A stretch of DNA of 64,000 bases, taken from NCBI GenBank assembly GCA_947846985.1, contig CANTUZ010000004.1, positions 186,001-250,000 of the forward strand, in the 5' to 3' direction. Positions 13,601-25,860 of the stretch are shown here, piece after piece. The DNA comes from Fratercula arctica. Its lineage: Eukaryota; Chordata; Aves; Charadriiformes; Alcidae. Positions within the stretch are counted from its first letter, which is position 1. Each line of letters begins with the position of its first letter. The translations under genes were made by a program, and so were the position numbers. Under the pieces are notes generated by a model. The model made no database searches. It was not told where the DNA came from and saw only the letters and a list, made by a program, of their open reading frames with translations.

Positions 13601-15758
13601 CGAAACGTCTCCATTTCTTCGGCAGACCATTTTCAATACTCCCATGTGGACTGTAAACAGAACTGGACAGCTGCAGCATCATTAGCAGTTTTCCTGTTTT
13701 CTTTAAAGCCACCGTGATCCGTTTTCATTTGGTTTTTCAGGAAAATTAAAGGCAGCTTTAAAGAAGAGCTCCAAAACCTAACGCACCGCAGTGAGCGTGT
13801 GGGCGGGTTGGCGGCAAAAATAAAGGGGGGTTTGGAGGGGGCTCAATCGCTTCCTGTGGTTAAGATGTTAAAATCCATTCCAGAAGAGCCGGGCTTGGTA
13901 CTGCGCGTTTCGCTGGTATCTTATTTATGAACATCGGAAATAAACTTGCATGTGTGCCCCACTTTCGGTAGAAAGCACATGTTAAACAGATGGAACTCGG
14001 TTATATTTCCATCAAATACAATTGAAGACTCATACTGAAGATGCTGCCAGATGCCACAAAAACTCAACAGTTTCCAGAAGAATAGAATTCGCTGTTGCAG
14101 TGACAGCACTTTCCAACAAAGTAACAGGCTACGCTAACAAACCGACGGAATCCAGCTTATATGCAGAGATATTTCTTTTACTCCAGTTATTTATAACCTC
14201 TTTTTACAACCAGACATCCATTTATTCCAACTCATTTAGGGCAGATATATTAATAATTGGGCGTACACTAAGGCATATTTAAGGCTTCTTTAAACACTTG
14301 ACAAATTCTTTCTCTAAAGAACAGTCAGGAACAGAATACACTCAAACCGGGATGGCCTGACGTTCACACTGACCCCTCGCTGTGTAGGGTACCTGTTACC
14401 TGGGCACACGTCAGCCCGCGGGACTGCCACACTCAGCTATTTCACACCTGCCCTTACAGCGCAACCAACACCTTGATCTTGGCTTCTTTAATTTCTCATT
14501 CTTAATCGGATGTTGTCTCATTGCTTTGTGTGTTGTTCGTATCTTTCCTCATTCATACTACCCGACACCAATGAAAACGGTCAAATATAACGCAATTATA
14601 TTGCAAATATAATGCAAACGGAATAAAATCAACCCCCACTGAAAGGAGATGGAGAAAACCAAGGTTATTCCTTAATTATAAATGCTTCATCTGATGAAAT
14701 GCAATAAGATATTAATGAGAGCTGTGAAAAAAAGACTAAAATGAACTTTTTTTGTGTCACTAAATTAAGCCCATGGTAGCAAATCACATTACTGCAGAGG
14801 AGGGGAAAAAAAAGCGTGCTGCTTGTGAAAGGAAAAAAAACCCCCATTCTTCCGTGTTTCCCCCGTAACCACAGATGGGTATCTTGTCGGGTCACCGCTG
14901 TCCTCGCTGCGGTGCTCGGGCAGGGATAATCCGGACTTCGGGAACCTGGCGAGGGGGACCCTGCTGGCAGCATCTTCTGAGCGACAGCAGCCCTGCCTGC
15001 TGAACCCCGCTTTGTCAATGCACCGGGAACACCGCTTCAGTCACCTTTTGACACACCGGAAAACGGACGGAGGATACAACTGGAGACAAGAATGTAACAC
15101 CATGACCCAAGACAGAGTCATATTCCATTACAATGGGCAGATATTGTTACAGATGTCCAGATTAGCCTTTTATCCCACACCTTATAAATATTCTATTCTA
15201 CTACTATTTCAGATTGTAAAAACACCTGGACCGACAGAGGTGAAGTGGACCTTTATAAGCATAGGAGACAGCAGAGGAACTCATTACTAATGTCACAACC
15301 CTAGTGAGTCCTGGGTGAGCGCTGAAGGACCATGACAGCCTCCGCGCCTCCTCCCTCCGTATACAACTCACTGACAAGTCAGCCGTGCTCAGGAACGTAT
15401 CGCTGCGCTGCCCAACGAGGGAGCGTGTGCCTCCGACGTGTACTTCAAAGCCTGGTACACGGGTACCATTGGAATCGCTTATCAAAAAGATGAAGAGGTG
15501 ACAAGAGTTAGAAATATCTTCGCGTGGAGAAAATACCGGATATTACCAAGCTCGTTAATTTATCAGGGAAGGACCTAGCCAAAACCAACGGCTCGCAGCT
15601 GAAGGCAGACAAAGCCAACAGAGTTTCAACAGCACGGCACATCTCACGCCAAAGCCATTCACGTCGCCTCCATTTATGAATTTAGAGGCACAGTCAGCTG
15701 TTTTAATGCAGTCCATTTAGCTACATGGTTTAAAAGGTAAATCCACATTTTCCCATTT

Positions 15759-15776
15759 AAAAAAAAAAAAAAAAAA
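15759..15776. repeat. A18 homopolymer
   Basis: Eighteen consecutive A, no associated element. Confidence 0.9.
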
Positions 15777-18700
15777 TCACGTGTTCTTCTATGAAGGACA
15801 GGGTTCAATTGCACCAAGACAGCAGACGGTTGATCCTCAGAAGACTCAGGGCATTTTTCACCAACAGAGAATGGGAGGAAGTCAAGTGGAAAGAGACTGA
15901 ACTTCTTCAGGCTAATGAAAACGTCATTCATTAGAGTCGTCAGTATTCAGTTCGTGCTGCATTTGATACAACAATAACTAAACTCTGTGAGAAAGACAAT
16001 TACGACATAACAGCATTGATATTAAATGACAAATTACTCAGGCTGATGAGTGAATAAGACTTATTCTTTTCACCTAAGACAGGCGTGAATCCAAATTTAT
16101 GTCTGTCAGCCTTCAAAACCCCAGTACCCTCCAGGCTGTGAATGCAACTGAACACTTTAAAAAGCGACTTGCCAAATGACTGAAAAAGCAAAATGCATTC
16201 CTAATGCAAAAAAAGATAAATGCTGAAAATCCCTGTGTCCAAACAGCCCTCAGCCTTACAGCTTGTCTATCAATCCGTTCTCCCTTATTCTGCTGGAGTG
16301 ACGTACCCAGTTCTCTGGAGGCAGAAATCATGCATCAAGTCTAATTATCAAAACAACAAGTTTACGGACAGGAGGTCTACATGAAAACGCACCTGTTGAT
16401 TTTGTGCTATTTTGTTTATAATTCTAGCTGAAATGTTTATGGAAAAAAGAAAAAGCTTTCTTAATATATTTTCAGTGGGACTCTTTTCCATGCAGAAGGA
16501 GTGGCAAAAGGCACAGACTTCCTGCATGATTTCTTTTTCTTTTTTTTACCTAATTATTTCCTCCTAGTAAAAGAATGGGGAAAAGTTAAAAAGGCAAAGT
16601 AACACTTTATGAAGTGTTATTTTTCACTTTTAAAAAGTAACTTTTCACCTTTAAGTGCTAACCCAAGGCTTGAAAGCTAAATGGATGCCTCCCCCCAGGG
16701 CACTCGCAGCACAGCGAAGCGGACTGCTGTTAAAGCCACCGAGGAAAAGCAGTCACCTCGAGCAACCTGAGCGGTACGTGGGGAAACCCTCACAAACAGC
16801 GCACCACGAGTTGACTGAGGACCTTTCCCAAGCGTATGAGAGCAAAAATTGAAATCCAAACCACTGTCGCTTGAAAAAACTCAAAGATTTCTCGCAAAAT
16901 TTAAGCCCGTAGATGGTCCAAGCCCTGAGATGCTGTCTGTAATTAAAATATCCTCGTCAGGGTGTTGACTGTTCCTAGGTTTATTGGTCCTTCCTGTTCT
17001 GGAAGATCAAGTTACTTCCTAAGAGTGCAAGTTTTGCACAATGCGGACCTTTGCAGGTATCGTTCTGCCATTAAAATTTAACTTGGGAAAAGCACATGGA
17101 ACATCTTAATTTAGATTTATACAAAAATTGTCTTATGTGTCATGTTACAGCCTGCTTAGAAAAACCAGGCCAAACCCAGCAACACAAATGCTTTGAACAA
17201 GGTATCAGGTGTTGCGGTCATGAAATAAGACTTCTTGGTAGAGAAGAACTGTGGCTTTTGATCAGAGCTGAAAATTATTAAAAGCAAATGTTAGAATGTG
17301 AATAAAAATTTAATATTTTTACATTGCCTTTAAGCCTCTATGAAGGAACGAGTGAAATCTTTGATGAAGTGAAGCCATTTGGGGGATTACACTGCAACAC
17401 CGAGCGGCTATAGTTACACGCAGTATACTGTACCTCTCCAGTTTTGGAGACCTGCCACCACAAGAATTCAAATCCAAGCCACCTGGCTATAAAGCGCAAG
17501 TGCAAACCTCTTGAAATTCCAATATTTCATCTTTGTCTCCTAATAAATGCAACATAAGTGCTTAAGGAATGTGTGACCCTCATTTTGTCTCATATTATTA
17601 CTGTGAAATCTTCAGATAAAAGATTTAATTTTCGATGGTTTTGGGTAGTATCAGTAGATAACTCATCTCTTGACTTCCCACAATCAGCTAGCTACGCGCA
17701 CCGTGTGACGGAACGGACAAATGGGAAAGGAACATTCTAGAGATAAGTTAAGACAAGAAATTATTGAACAGTTCCCTAGAGCTAAGATGCAAAAGGGAAG
17801 ACTAAAGATTATGACAAAGGCAGTAGTATATCTGATATTACCAGGAGATGAGAGCGAGCAGCAAAGGAGCAGATACCGACCCCTCAGAGACTTGTCAATA
17901 ACAGGAGGCGAAAATGACCTCAGCAAAGGAAAATCCTTCACCTTCTTCGGTGGTCAAATGCTTTGCTGGCCCTATGATTTGCACAACAAGCAATGCAAGA
18001 CACTTCTGATGCCCGTGGGCAGCTCAGCAGAAAAACCCAATCACCAGTTTGTGTGAGCTACAGCAGTGCTCACAGAGTCACCGCTTCACCGGTAAACGTG
18101 TCACACTGGTCTCTCACGGCTGACCAAGTGACACTGTGCACATACAGCATATTTCATGGCTATATCATACCTCGTTGTTACTGACAGAGATGACTGAGGG
18201 CCAGGAGGCGGGAGCGGGACGGGACGTCTGCTGGCAGAGTCCTGCCTTGGGAAGGTTAGTGCCCAGTGCTGAGTGGTGCCCGCACATGGGTCCCTATTCA
18301 CCCTGTCGGCAGCAACCATCAAACGCTCCACATGCGGTGAGGAATTCCTGATTCAGTAACTAGTAGAGTCACAAATCCATTTTTGTGATCGACTCCATCC
18401 CCAAATACAGCTCCAAATCCTCGTCTTCCCCCAGACACTTCTCACTACATCTTGCCCTCTGCCTTGCGAACAGCGTCTCCCACAACCTGCCCCTCAATCA
18501 TGTTGCCGAGGGAACACAAATTAAGAGAGATCGAGATGCCAGGTCTCAAGGCTGCACCTCGCCTCTTTTCTTTATGGCTGCATCTTACTAATTTGTACTT
18601 AATAAGGGCTTATAGTATTTCTGTGATTCTCATAAACATTTTCAAAAGCTTTCTTAAGAAGAAAAGGCAGCTTCTAGGAGAAAACTATTCCTTCGATTAT

Positions 18701-20382
18701 TAAATCTTTAAGTCAAGGGTTAGAAGTGTCTTCAGATAGCTTTGCTTACGTGTCGTAGGCTCTTCAATGTAATTATAATCGGCAACATCTTTCAAGGATT
18801 CCAGGTGACGGCACCATCGACTTCTAATGCACGACAGTATTATCTGTAGTACTTTCTTTCAACAAGCGTGCGCATCAGAAAGTGGGAGCTGCAGACCAAC
18901 GACCCGTTTGATCTGATGTCCTCCTCACAGCTGCATTTCATGCTGCGCCCTGCCCTCTAAAACCCTGCCGAACTTGGAGTATAACCCACTTACTGCGCCC
19001 CACACCCACTTACTGGTTTGCAGCTTACACTGGTTTTATAGTACTTCTTGACTGCGGCTGAAAGACTTTAAAGCTAATCATTCCCAACTGCATATTGGTC
19101 CATTTTTCAGAAGTGCAAAGGTGGCGATGTCATCTTCAGAGATGCAATGATAGGAATTTTTGTGGTTTGCCTAATATTAATACGTGGATTTCTGCCACAG
19201 AAACCAAGGCAATCATAAAAGCAAACAATCCCAGGTAATAATGGGAATTCTGAGGGGGGAAAAAATTATATATATACATAAAAATTATCATATAGGAAAT
19301 GTTGTCAAAACACTCTCCAAACCGTATGCAACTGCTTCCATTTCACTAATACAGTTAATTTGTAATAGTACTTGATCCTTACAGACGCTGGAGATAAAAT
19401 CCTGGGCTCGTGTCTCTTCACAGCTATCGTAGCTTATAAAACCTCTGTGTATTTCTCCGTACAGACGCAGGATTCCAAATGGCAATGTTTCTGCTACTAC
19501 CTGCCTGTTGCTCTATGATTAATCACTTTTCTAATGATTTTCAAACAAACAGCTACAGTGCCAGAATTTTCCCTCTTTGATTGACATTTACATACAGCGG
19601 AAGTGTGTTGGTCTGTGTTTTCCAGCTGATGGCCTGCAACAACCTCCGGGACACAATGCCTAATGTTCCTTTGATGCCATTCCTTAGCTTTTAAGTGAAA
19701 TTCAAGTTCAGGCTTTTGCAAGGTTTAAGCTTTTGCAATCCTGGGCTTTTTTGCATAAGTTTCTCAGGGAGCTTACATTCCAGGGGTTTCTGTACAGCGT
19801 CTGACTGCAAATGAAATGCATAAAAGCTCCCTTGAACATCGGCTGCCTGCTCTTGACAGGATCCAGTCTCAGAGGAAAACCCCTAATTCCATCCTTCTTT
19901 GACTAGCTTTGCTTTCTCACTACCCCAGCTCTCCGTGACTGTTCCTGACGCTCAGCGTATAGGATCACTTCACTACACTGGGACATTTCCGTATACATCG
20001 CCATTGCACTTGCACACTTTTCATACTGTCCCATGTCAATAAAGTGATTCTGGACCAGTCTTACTGCAAAGGAAACCCGCTCAGTGCAGCACAGACATAC
20101 AGATTTTACATCTCCCAACTACAGCTGCGTTTCCAATTTCCAACAAAAGCCAGGAAGAAATCTGCAGCCAGGGGATGTAAGCGAAAGGTGTAGATGACAC
20201 CTCGGCCACGGTACCTGGCGCAGCCAACTTCCCTGCAAGTCTACCCCATCCGCCAACCCAGCCACCCACGCTTAAGACCCTGAAACGTTCTGAACTTATT
20301 TGCACGAAAACCTCTGCAGGACTGTCTGCGAATAGTGATGGCCATAGCTCCAGAAATTCAAGCATAAAAAAGGAAAGAGAAG

Positions 20383-20916
20383 ATGGAGACGCTCAGACAA
20401 GAGAAGAAAAACAAAACAAAACAAAACCAAACCCCAAAACCTGACACACACAAGTGCAGAATGCGGGCAGACTTCACATCGCTTACTTGCTTTTTCTCAC
20501 CTGCTCAACTCCGAGCTCTTCAAAGCAGCTACCAACCCATGCCACATTTAAATGCCTCATCTAGCCCAGCTGCGATAATAACTGGGTGTAAAAACGCACT
20601 TACAGGAACTTGGAGTTATCAGACTCAAGCAGTTTGTCACCATGAGCTGAGCACCGTTTGTCAGGATGAGCCGAGCACCATTTTTAGAGTGGCTGCCGTA
20701 ACAAAGCACTGCAGGTATGTGCTCCCTTATTGCTGCCCCGGGACACCAAAAGCTACAGAAACCACACCTGGCCTGAATTCGCCAAACGCCTCGGATGACA
20801 ACTGCCATCAGAAGCAACTTGACAGGCCGGAGAGGACCACCTCTGTCCAGAAGCAGAGGCAAGAACAGCTCCAGGGCAGGCAAAACAGTGAAAACACCGT
20901 TCAGAAAAAGGGTTAA
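20383..20916 (+). other. Unassigned 177-codon open frame
   Basis: The longest open frame in the left 49 kb. It starts METLRQEKKN, is rich in Gln, Thr and Ser, and matches no family I recognise. It has no signal peptide, membrane segment or domain motif. It contains an in-frame 24-base tandem duplication. Most likely a chance frame. Confidence 0.12.
20632..20679. repeat. 24-base imperfect tandem duplication
   Basis: Units at 20632-20655 and 20656-20679 match at 21 of 24 positions; each begins GTTTGTCA and ends GAGCACC. Confidence 0.8.
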
Positions 20917-22156
20917 CGAAGTGACCAAGATATTTGAACGAACAGAAGGTACTAGATGTTTACATTTTCTTCAGTTGTTCGCTGTACTGTATCAGCTACT
21001 TCAGCTTCAAACAGAACAATTAAAACACATCTGAGAAGCATTACAGAACTCTGGTGCCCCACACAATTATCTCCACAGCAAAACTTGGGGCAAATGTGTT
21101 GCAATATGCTATTCAAACACCAAACACTTCCTTTCCTATGATAGAAGATAATCCAGGAATTTAATTTGTGAACTCCCAGGTGGCTGCCTTCCACGTTACG
21201 CGTGCCTGAGGGCAACGAATCCTTTAATGCTTTTCGCACCCTCGGGTGAATGTTCCAGACGTGTTCCAAGAGGAGCTCCCCTTCATGTAACCACATCACA
21301 CAATAACAAGCAAGAATTCTTCCTGAAGCCAAACTAAGACTATATGAAGAGTTACCTGAACGCATTATTGTTTCAATATTTTACATGCATTTGGTACTCT
21401 TTCAGTTTCTTCCGAGTGTGTCTGAAAAAATAAAAAAAGGGCGAATTCTGCAATCTGCTCCTGCAAACAGCAAAGCAGCACTTCAGAGATGGAACAGGAG
21501 CCAACATTTGGTGCTGGAAACTGCTCCGCGGAACAAAACGTCGCGATGCACAGAAGGGCACAGAAGTCCCTGTCGGGTTAGAATCGTTTGTTTGCGGTAC
21601 TGTAACGAGCGCCAGGTCTCATCTAACACCAAGAGTGCAAAGGATGCTCTTAAGTTTATCACCTAGCTTTGAAGAAAATCAAGTCCAGTCTGGCCAAACG
21701 GTTCTGATATTAGTACAAAAGTAAGCAAACAGTGAAACAGCAGCTTGAGCAATGAAGTACACTAAAGTGCAGAGTAATGTTTTTGCAAGAGATGAAAAGG
21801 CTCCTTAAATCATTAAGGCACACTCAACCATCAAACGTACGAGGTCTTTCTTAAAAAAAAAGTTGGCGGAAGTAAAAACATCACAATTTTTTAAATAATC
21901 CTTAATAATTGATTGACAGACGTCCAAGTCATCCTTTCACTCCAGAAACTTAAAACTGGTTCCAGGATCCATTTCTGAAAGCTGTGTCAGGGTCATGCAA
22001 GGGGAAAATTTGCGATGAACACAATAAAAATACACAAGATAGACTTCAAGAAATAATGCAGACACTAAAAACTAACAAAAATGCTCACTTACTGCAGAAA
22101 AAAGGACTGCTGACCAAACTCTCACATCTGCTATGCTCAAGATCTTACTGTACAGC

Positions 22157-22184
22157 GGGGGGGGGGGGGGGGGGGGGGGGGGGG
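22157..22184. repeat. G28 homopolymer
   Basis: Twenty-eight consecutive G followed by C, GGGG, A, GGG. Its true length may be uncertain because such tracts are error-prone in sequencing. Confidence 0.92.
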
Positions 22185-23225
22185 CGGGGAGGGAAATGAT
22201 GTAAAAAGACCAAGTAATTAAGTGTTATTTGGTTATTTGCAATCTTTTTTTTTAAAGAAGATGCAGGTAATGTATAAACTTAAAGAATCTGTTAACTTTG
22301 CATGTGACAAAGACTCATACCTATACACTTTTTCCTAAAAAGGGGATTTAGGGCCTTGAAAAAAATCTTTTGCCTATCTCTAATTCTATCTGAAGACTGG
22401 GCGAGAAGCTTATTTTTCCTGACCTGAAAAGATCCTGGACAGTGACATCCATAAGAATGAACCTTGCTCTTTGAGTTAGACTAAGCACCAAGGACTTCAA
22501 CCACTATGGAATTAGTAAATTGGGAAAAAAAAGGTCAATTCTAACAAATGATAAACAAGTCATATACAAAACTCATCTTTCTCATGGATGCAAACTGAAA
22601 TAGGACATTTTTCATAAAGTTTTGTGGAGCAAAGAGACTCGGCTTACAAGTCCTTCAGGCGAGAACTACTACGCTCTGTTAAGGTTGTAGGATGAAACAC
22701 AGCTTTGGATTGCAAAAGGGAAATAGCTAGACTTGCAAGGAGTTTTATAGGTATCAAAAAGCCTTTCCCATAAATGCATGACTAAAATCAAGCAGCAGAA
22801 AGAGGCTTTTTTTCCATTTTCCTTACTTAGAGCAATATATGGACAATACCACTCTTCTATAATTCATGCAGTACAGCAGTGAATAAAGCCACAATACCAC
22901 CATCCGCGTCCTCAGAAAGGACGTTTGCGCTATTTTTGGAAACTACAGAAGAGCCAAGAACTGGATCCAAAATAGCTCATTCCACATAACCACAGGACAA
23001 CTGGGACACTGGTTTGTATTCCTGTCCGGACTTTCTGTACCCACAGGAGCTACATTTGGTGGCCACCACATAATGCGGTGATGCCTTTGGCTCTCAGTGC
23101 TCACAGCCAGGCGTACGCCTGGCACTGCTCACCACTAACGAGTGAAGCAGTTGCTGCTTCTCTTTGCTGCAGGCTGGTGCAAACTCGACACCTGCTTAGC
23201 AGCTCAGCACGTGTGGTTCTGGAAT

Positions 23226-23271
23226 TAAAATAAAAATTAAAAAAAAAAAAAAAACAAAAAACAAAACCAAA
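23226..23271. repeat. A-rich tract with A16 run
   Basis: AAAATAAAAATT, then sixteen A, then CAAAAAACAAAACC. It lies about 140 bases from the CR1 tail but is not part of it. Confidence 0.85.
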
Positions 23272-23413
23272 CATTCTCAGTATCAGAAGTCTGCCAGAAC
23301 CCTTCCTGATACCACAGCAGGACCCAGCTAAGGTTAAGCGAGGATGCCCACATGCAAGTTCATCTAAAGACTAATTAAATGGCAGGTTGATAAAGAAATA
23401 GTTTGCTTAGAAG

Positions 23414-23676
23414 CAGAGAATCATTCAGGTTGGAAAAGACCCTTGGGATCATCGAGCCCAACCATCAACCCCACTCTACAAAGTTCTCCCCTACACCACA
23501 TCCCCCAACACCACATCTAAATGACTCTTAAACACGTTCAGGGATGATGACTCCACCACCTCCCTGGGCAGCCTATTCCAATGTCTGACCACTCCTTCTG
23601 TGAAGAATTTTTTCCCGATGTCCAGTCTAAACTTCCCCTGTTGCAGCTTGAAGCCATTCCCTCTTGTTCCCTCTCA
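23414..23676 (-). mobile_element. CR1 retrotransposon 3' end, 5'-truncated, minus orientation
   Basis: The plus strand shows the reverse complement of a CR1 tail: AATCATTCAGGTTGGAAAAG, GGGATCATCGAGCCCAACC, CACCACCTCCCTGGGCAGCC and GAAGCCATTCCCTCTTGTTC. This covers the 3' part of the reverse transcriptase ORF and the 3' UTR. It is fairly well preserved, suggesting a moderately young insertion of a type common in birds. Its 5' end lies near 23676. Confidence 0.92.
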
Positions 23677-23859
23677 AGACAAACCTAGGAAGAACAGGGA
23701 AAACATAATGCGCGACCATTCTCTATGCGTTCGGTTTGCCTGCAGCTTGTCCCTAAGTGGCAATAGTTAGAAGAACTGGTTTCCGTCTGCGGGTAGACCA
23801 TAAATACAAACAGCCTGGCACAGCTGGCTGGAGCTGCAGTGGGAGAGAACCTGGAAATG

Positions 23860-24140
23860 AGCGCTGGCAGACGGCTGGCAAGGACCCGCAGCCCACACAG
23901 GCTCCTGCTCACCGGCTGCTGAACCGTCCCGCTCTGCTCACGTCCACGGTGCGTGGTGCCCATGCACGCCGCCAACGGCCCAGCCGAGGGGCTCCCTGCT
24001 GAAACCACAGCCGGGTGCCGCGACGGTGAGCTGGGCACTGCAGTGCTCATCCATTCTGCCACATCATCTGCAGCGATCCCAGCTCCCAAACATCTGTCTG
24101 GCTGCCCACGCACATAATCCCTGCAGCAACAGCAAGCCAG
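23860..24140. promoter_or_regulatory. GC/CpG-rich patch next to CR1
   Basis: A GC-rich segment upstream (in element orientation) of the minus-strand CR1. The minus frame 24170-23685 is open for 161 codons but unrecognised. It is not CR1 sequence as far as I can tell. Confidence 0.3.
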
Positions 24141-25559
24141 GGCCACGTCAACATGTCCAAGCTCGTTCATGGCACTGTATTTGGGAGGGAAGGGTGCAGG
24201 AAGACTGTTAAATTCTTAAATCCCTACCCTGTTGGTGACCAAGTAAAAGGAAAAAGCTGTGCAGCTCACAAACAGCTATACATCAAAGCAATCTTTGGAC
24301 GGTTTGTCTTATCCATCAAGCTCAATGTAGCATCAACACAAAAACAGGGACTAAGACAATGAAAACCTCAGACAGCAAAGTCAGAAAGATAAACACGGGT
24401 CCTTCTATTGATTTGTAAATAATATTTACATGGCACCTTGACATTTACAAGATGCCATCTTGCAATGCCAAAGGAGAGACGCTGAAACAGTACAACTGGT
24501 AAAGTAAAAATAGTGATTATGGAAGATGAGGATAGATATGGCCACTATTTGTTTTACGTAAACATGAGTTTCTTTTTTCATGTGAGGTAGCCGTGCCTCA
24601 TCCATGCTGGAGAAACAGACACTTTTACCCCACGCCTTCCCGTCCCCCCTTCCATGGGGTAAAGGAGCCTGTGGAGTGGCCGGGGCCACGGGCAGCTGCA
24701 TCCTTCAGTCCACAAACGAGGGAACACACCCTCCCTTCGTACGGAGCCTCACAGCCGACCCAGCAACTCAGGACAGCCATCTGCTCTTTCTCTTATTTCC
24801 CTCTTTTCCTTTTTTTTGACTGATAAGGAGGAAGAATTGACCCATCCGTATTTCTTTTACTGCCTTTTTATAACAGTTTTCAAATAGTATCTTTCTCTCC
24901 ACATAAACCTAACAAGTGCTGGGAGGGTGGAATCAAAAAACAAAACCACGCAACACCAAGGCTGTCCAAAGGAATTAACAGACAGAAAGCCCCATTTGAA
25001 AAGGAGGAAAAGTTTAACACTAGTCCTAAGGCATGATTGATTCCAGGCTATGATTTCCACAGACAGTTACGCTGGACTTCCAGGAGTATTCAGCAAGTTC
25101 ATTTATGATACCTTCCAAACCGAAATCTCCTTAATGACTAATTTAACTGTGCTTACTAGTAAAAACGTAGGAAAAGCATTTCTTGCAATAGCTGAAACAA
25201 CCCAAGCAGTCGGCGTGAAGGATGGCCGGGCGGGTGTCAGAGGCAGGAGCACACCACGCTCTGCTCCCCTGCAGCTAACTTAGGACAGACACCCGCGCGT
25301 TCCATGCGCAGCTACAAGGAGGGAGACCAAGGGAGCAGGGGGAAACCCTGGTAAAAATTCACGTGTTCATATACATTCAGTACAAATCATTTAATGATCT
25401 TTTATCTTAGTTTGTTCACATCCTGTATCTCACTTCTTGAGTGTTCATGAACAGAGGGAGGAGGCAAGAGGTACAGTCAGGAAAAAAGAAATTAAGTTAA
25501 AGGCTTCTCTTCCACAGGCCGCTTTTCATGCAGCTACTACGTGTCAATCGGAGGAATGT

Positions 25560-25860
25560 AGTAAGGACTCTCATTTCCTCTGGGAGAGAAAACTAATACC
25601 TGCGTCTCCCTAATGTTAGCAATCAATTTTCCTATACATTAGGGAACTTAAGAAGGCCTGTTTTACATACATACAGACCTTACGTTTGTAATTTGCAAGA
25701 ACCTGTGGGGCAGATTCTACACACCTTAAGCACCAATTAGAAGAACATTAACGAGCAGTTGTCAATTTCATTATTAGCGTGCAAGGATGGGCTGTGATTT
25801 ATAGGTACTCCTTCAGCAGGAGTAAATCCGTGTTACTGGACCAAAGTCTTTGGGGTGACC
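25560..25860. promoter_or_regulatory. AT-rich block resembling a conserved noncoding element
   Basis: Contains CTAATGTTAGCAATCAATTT, CACCAATTAGAAG, GTCAATTTCATTATTAGCG and GTGATTTATAGG with no repeats. Conservation is untested. Confidence 0.22.
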
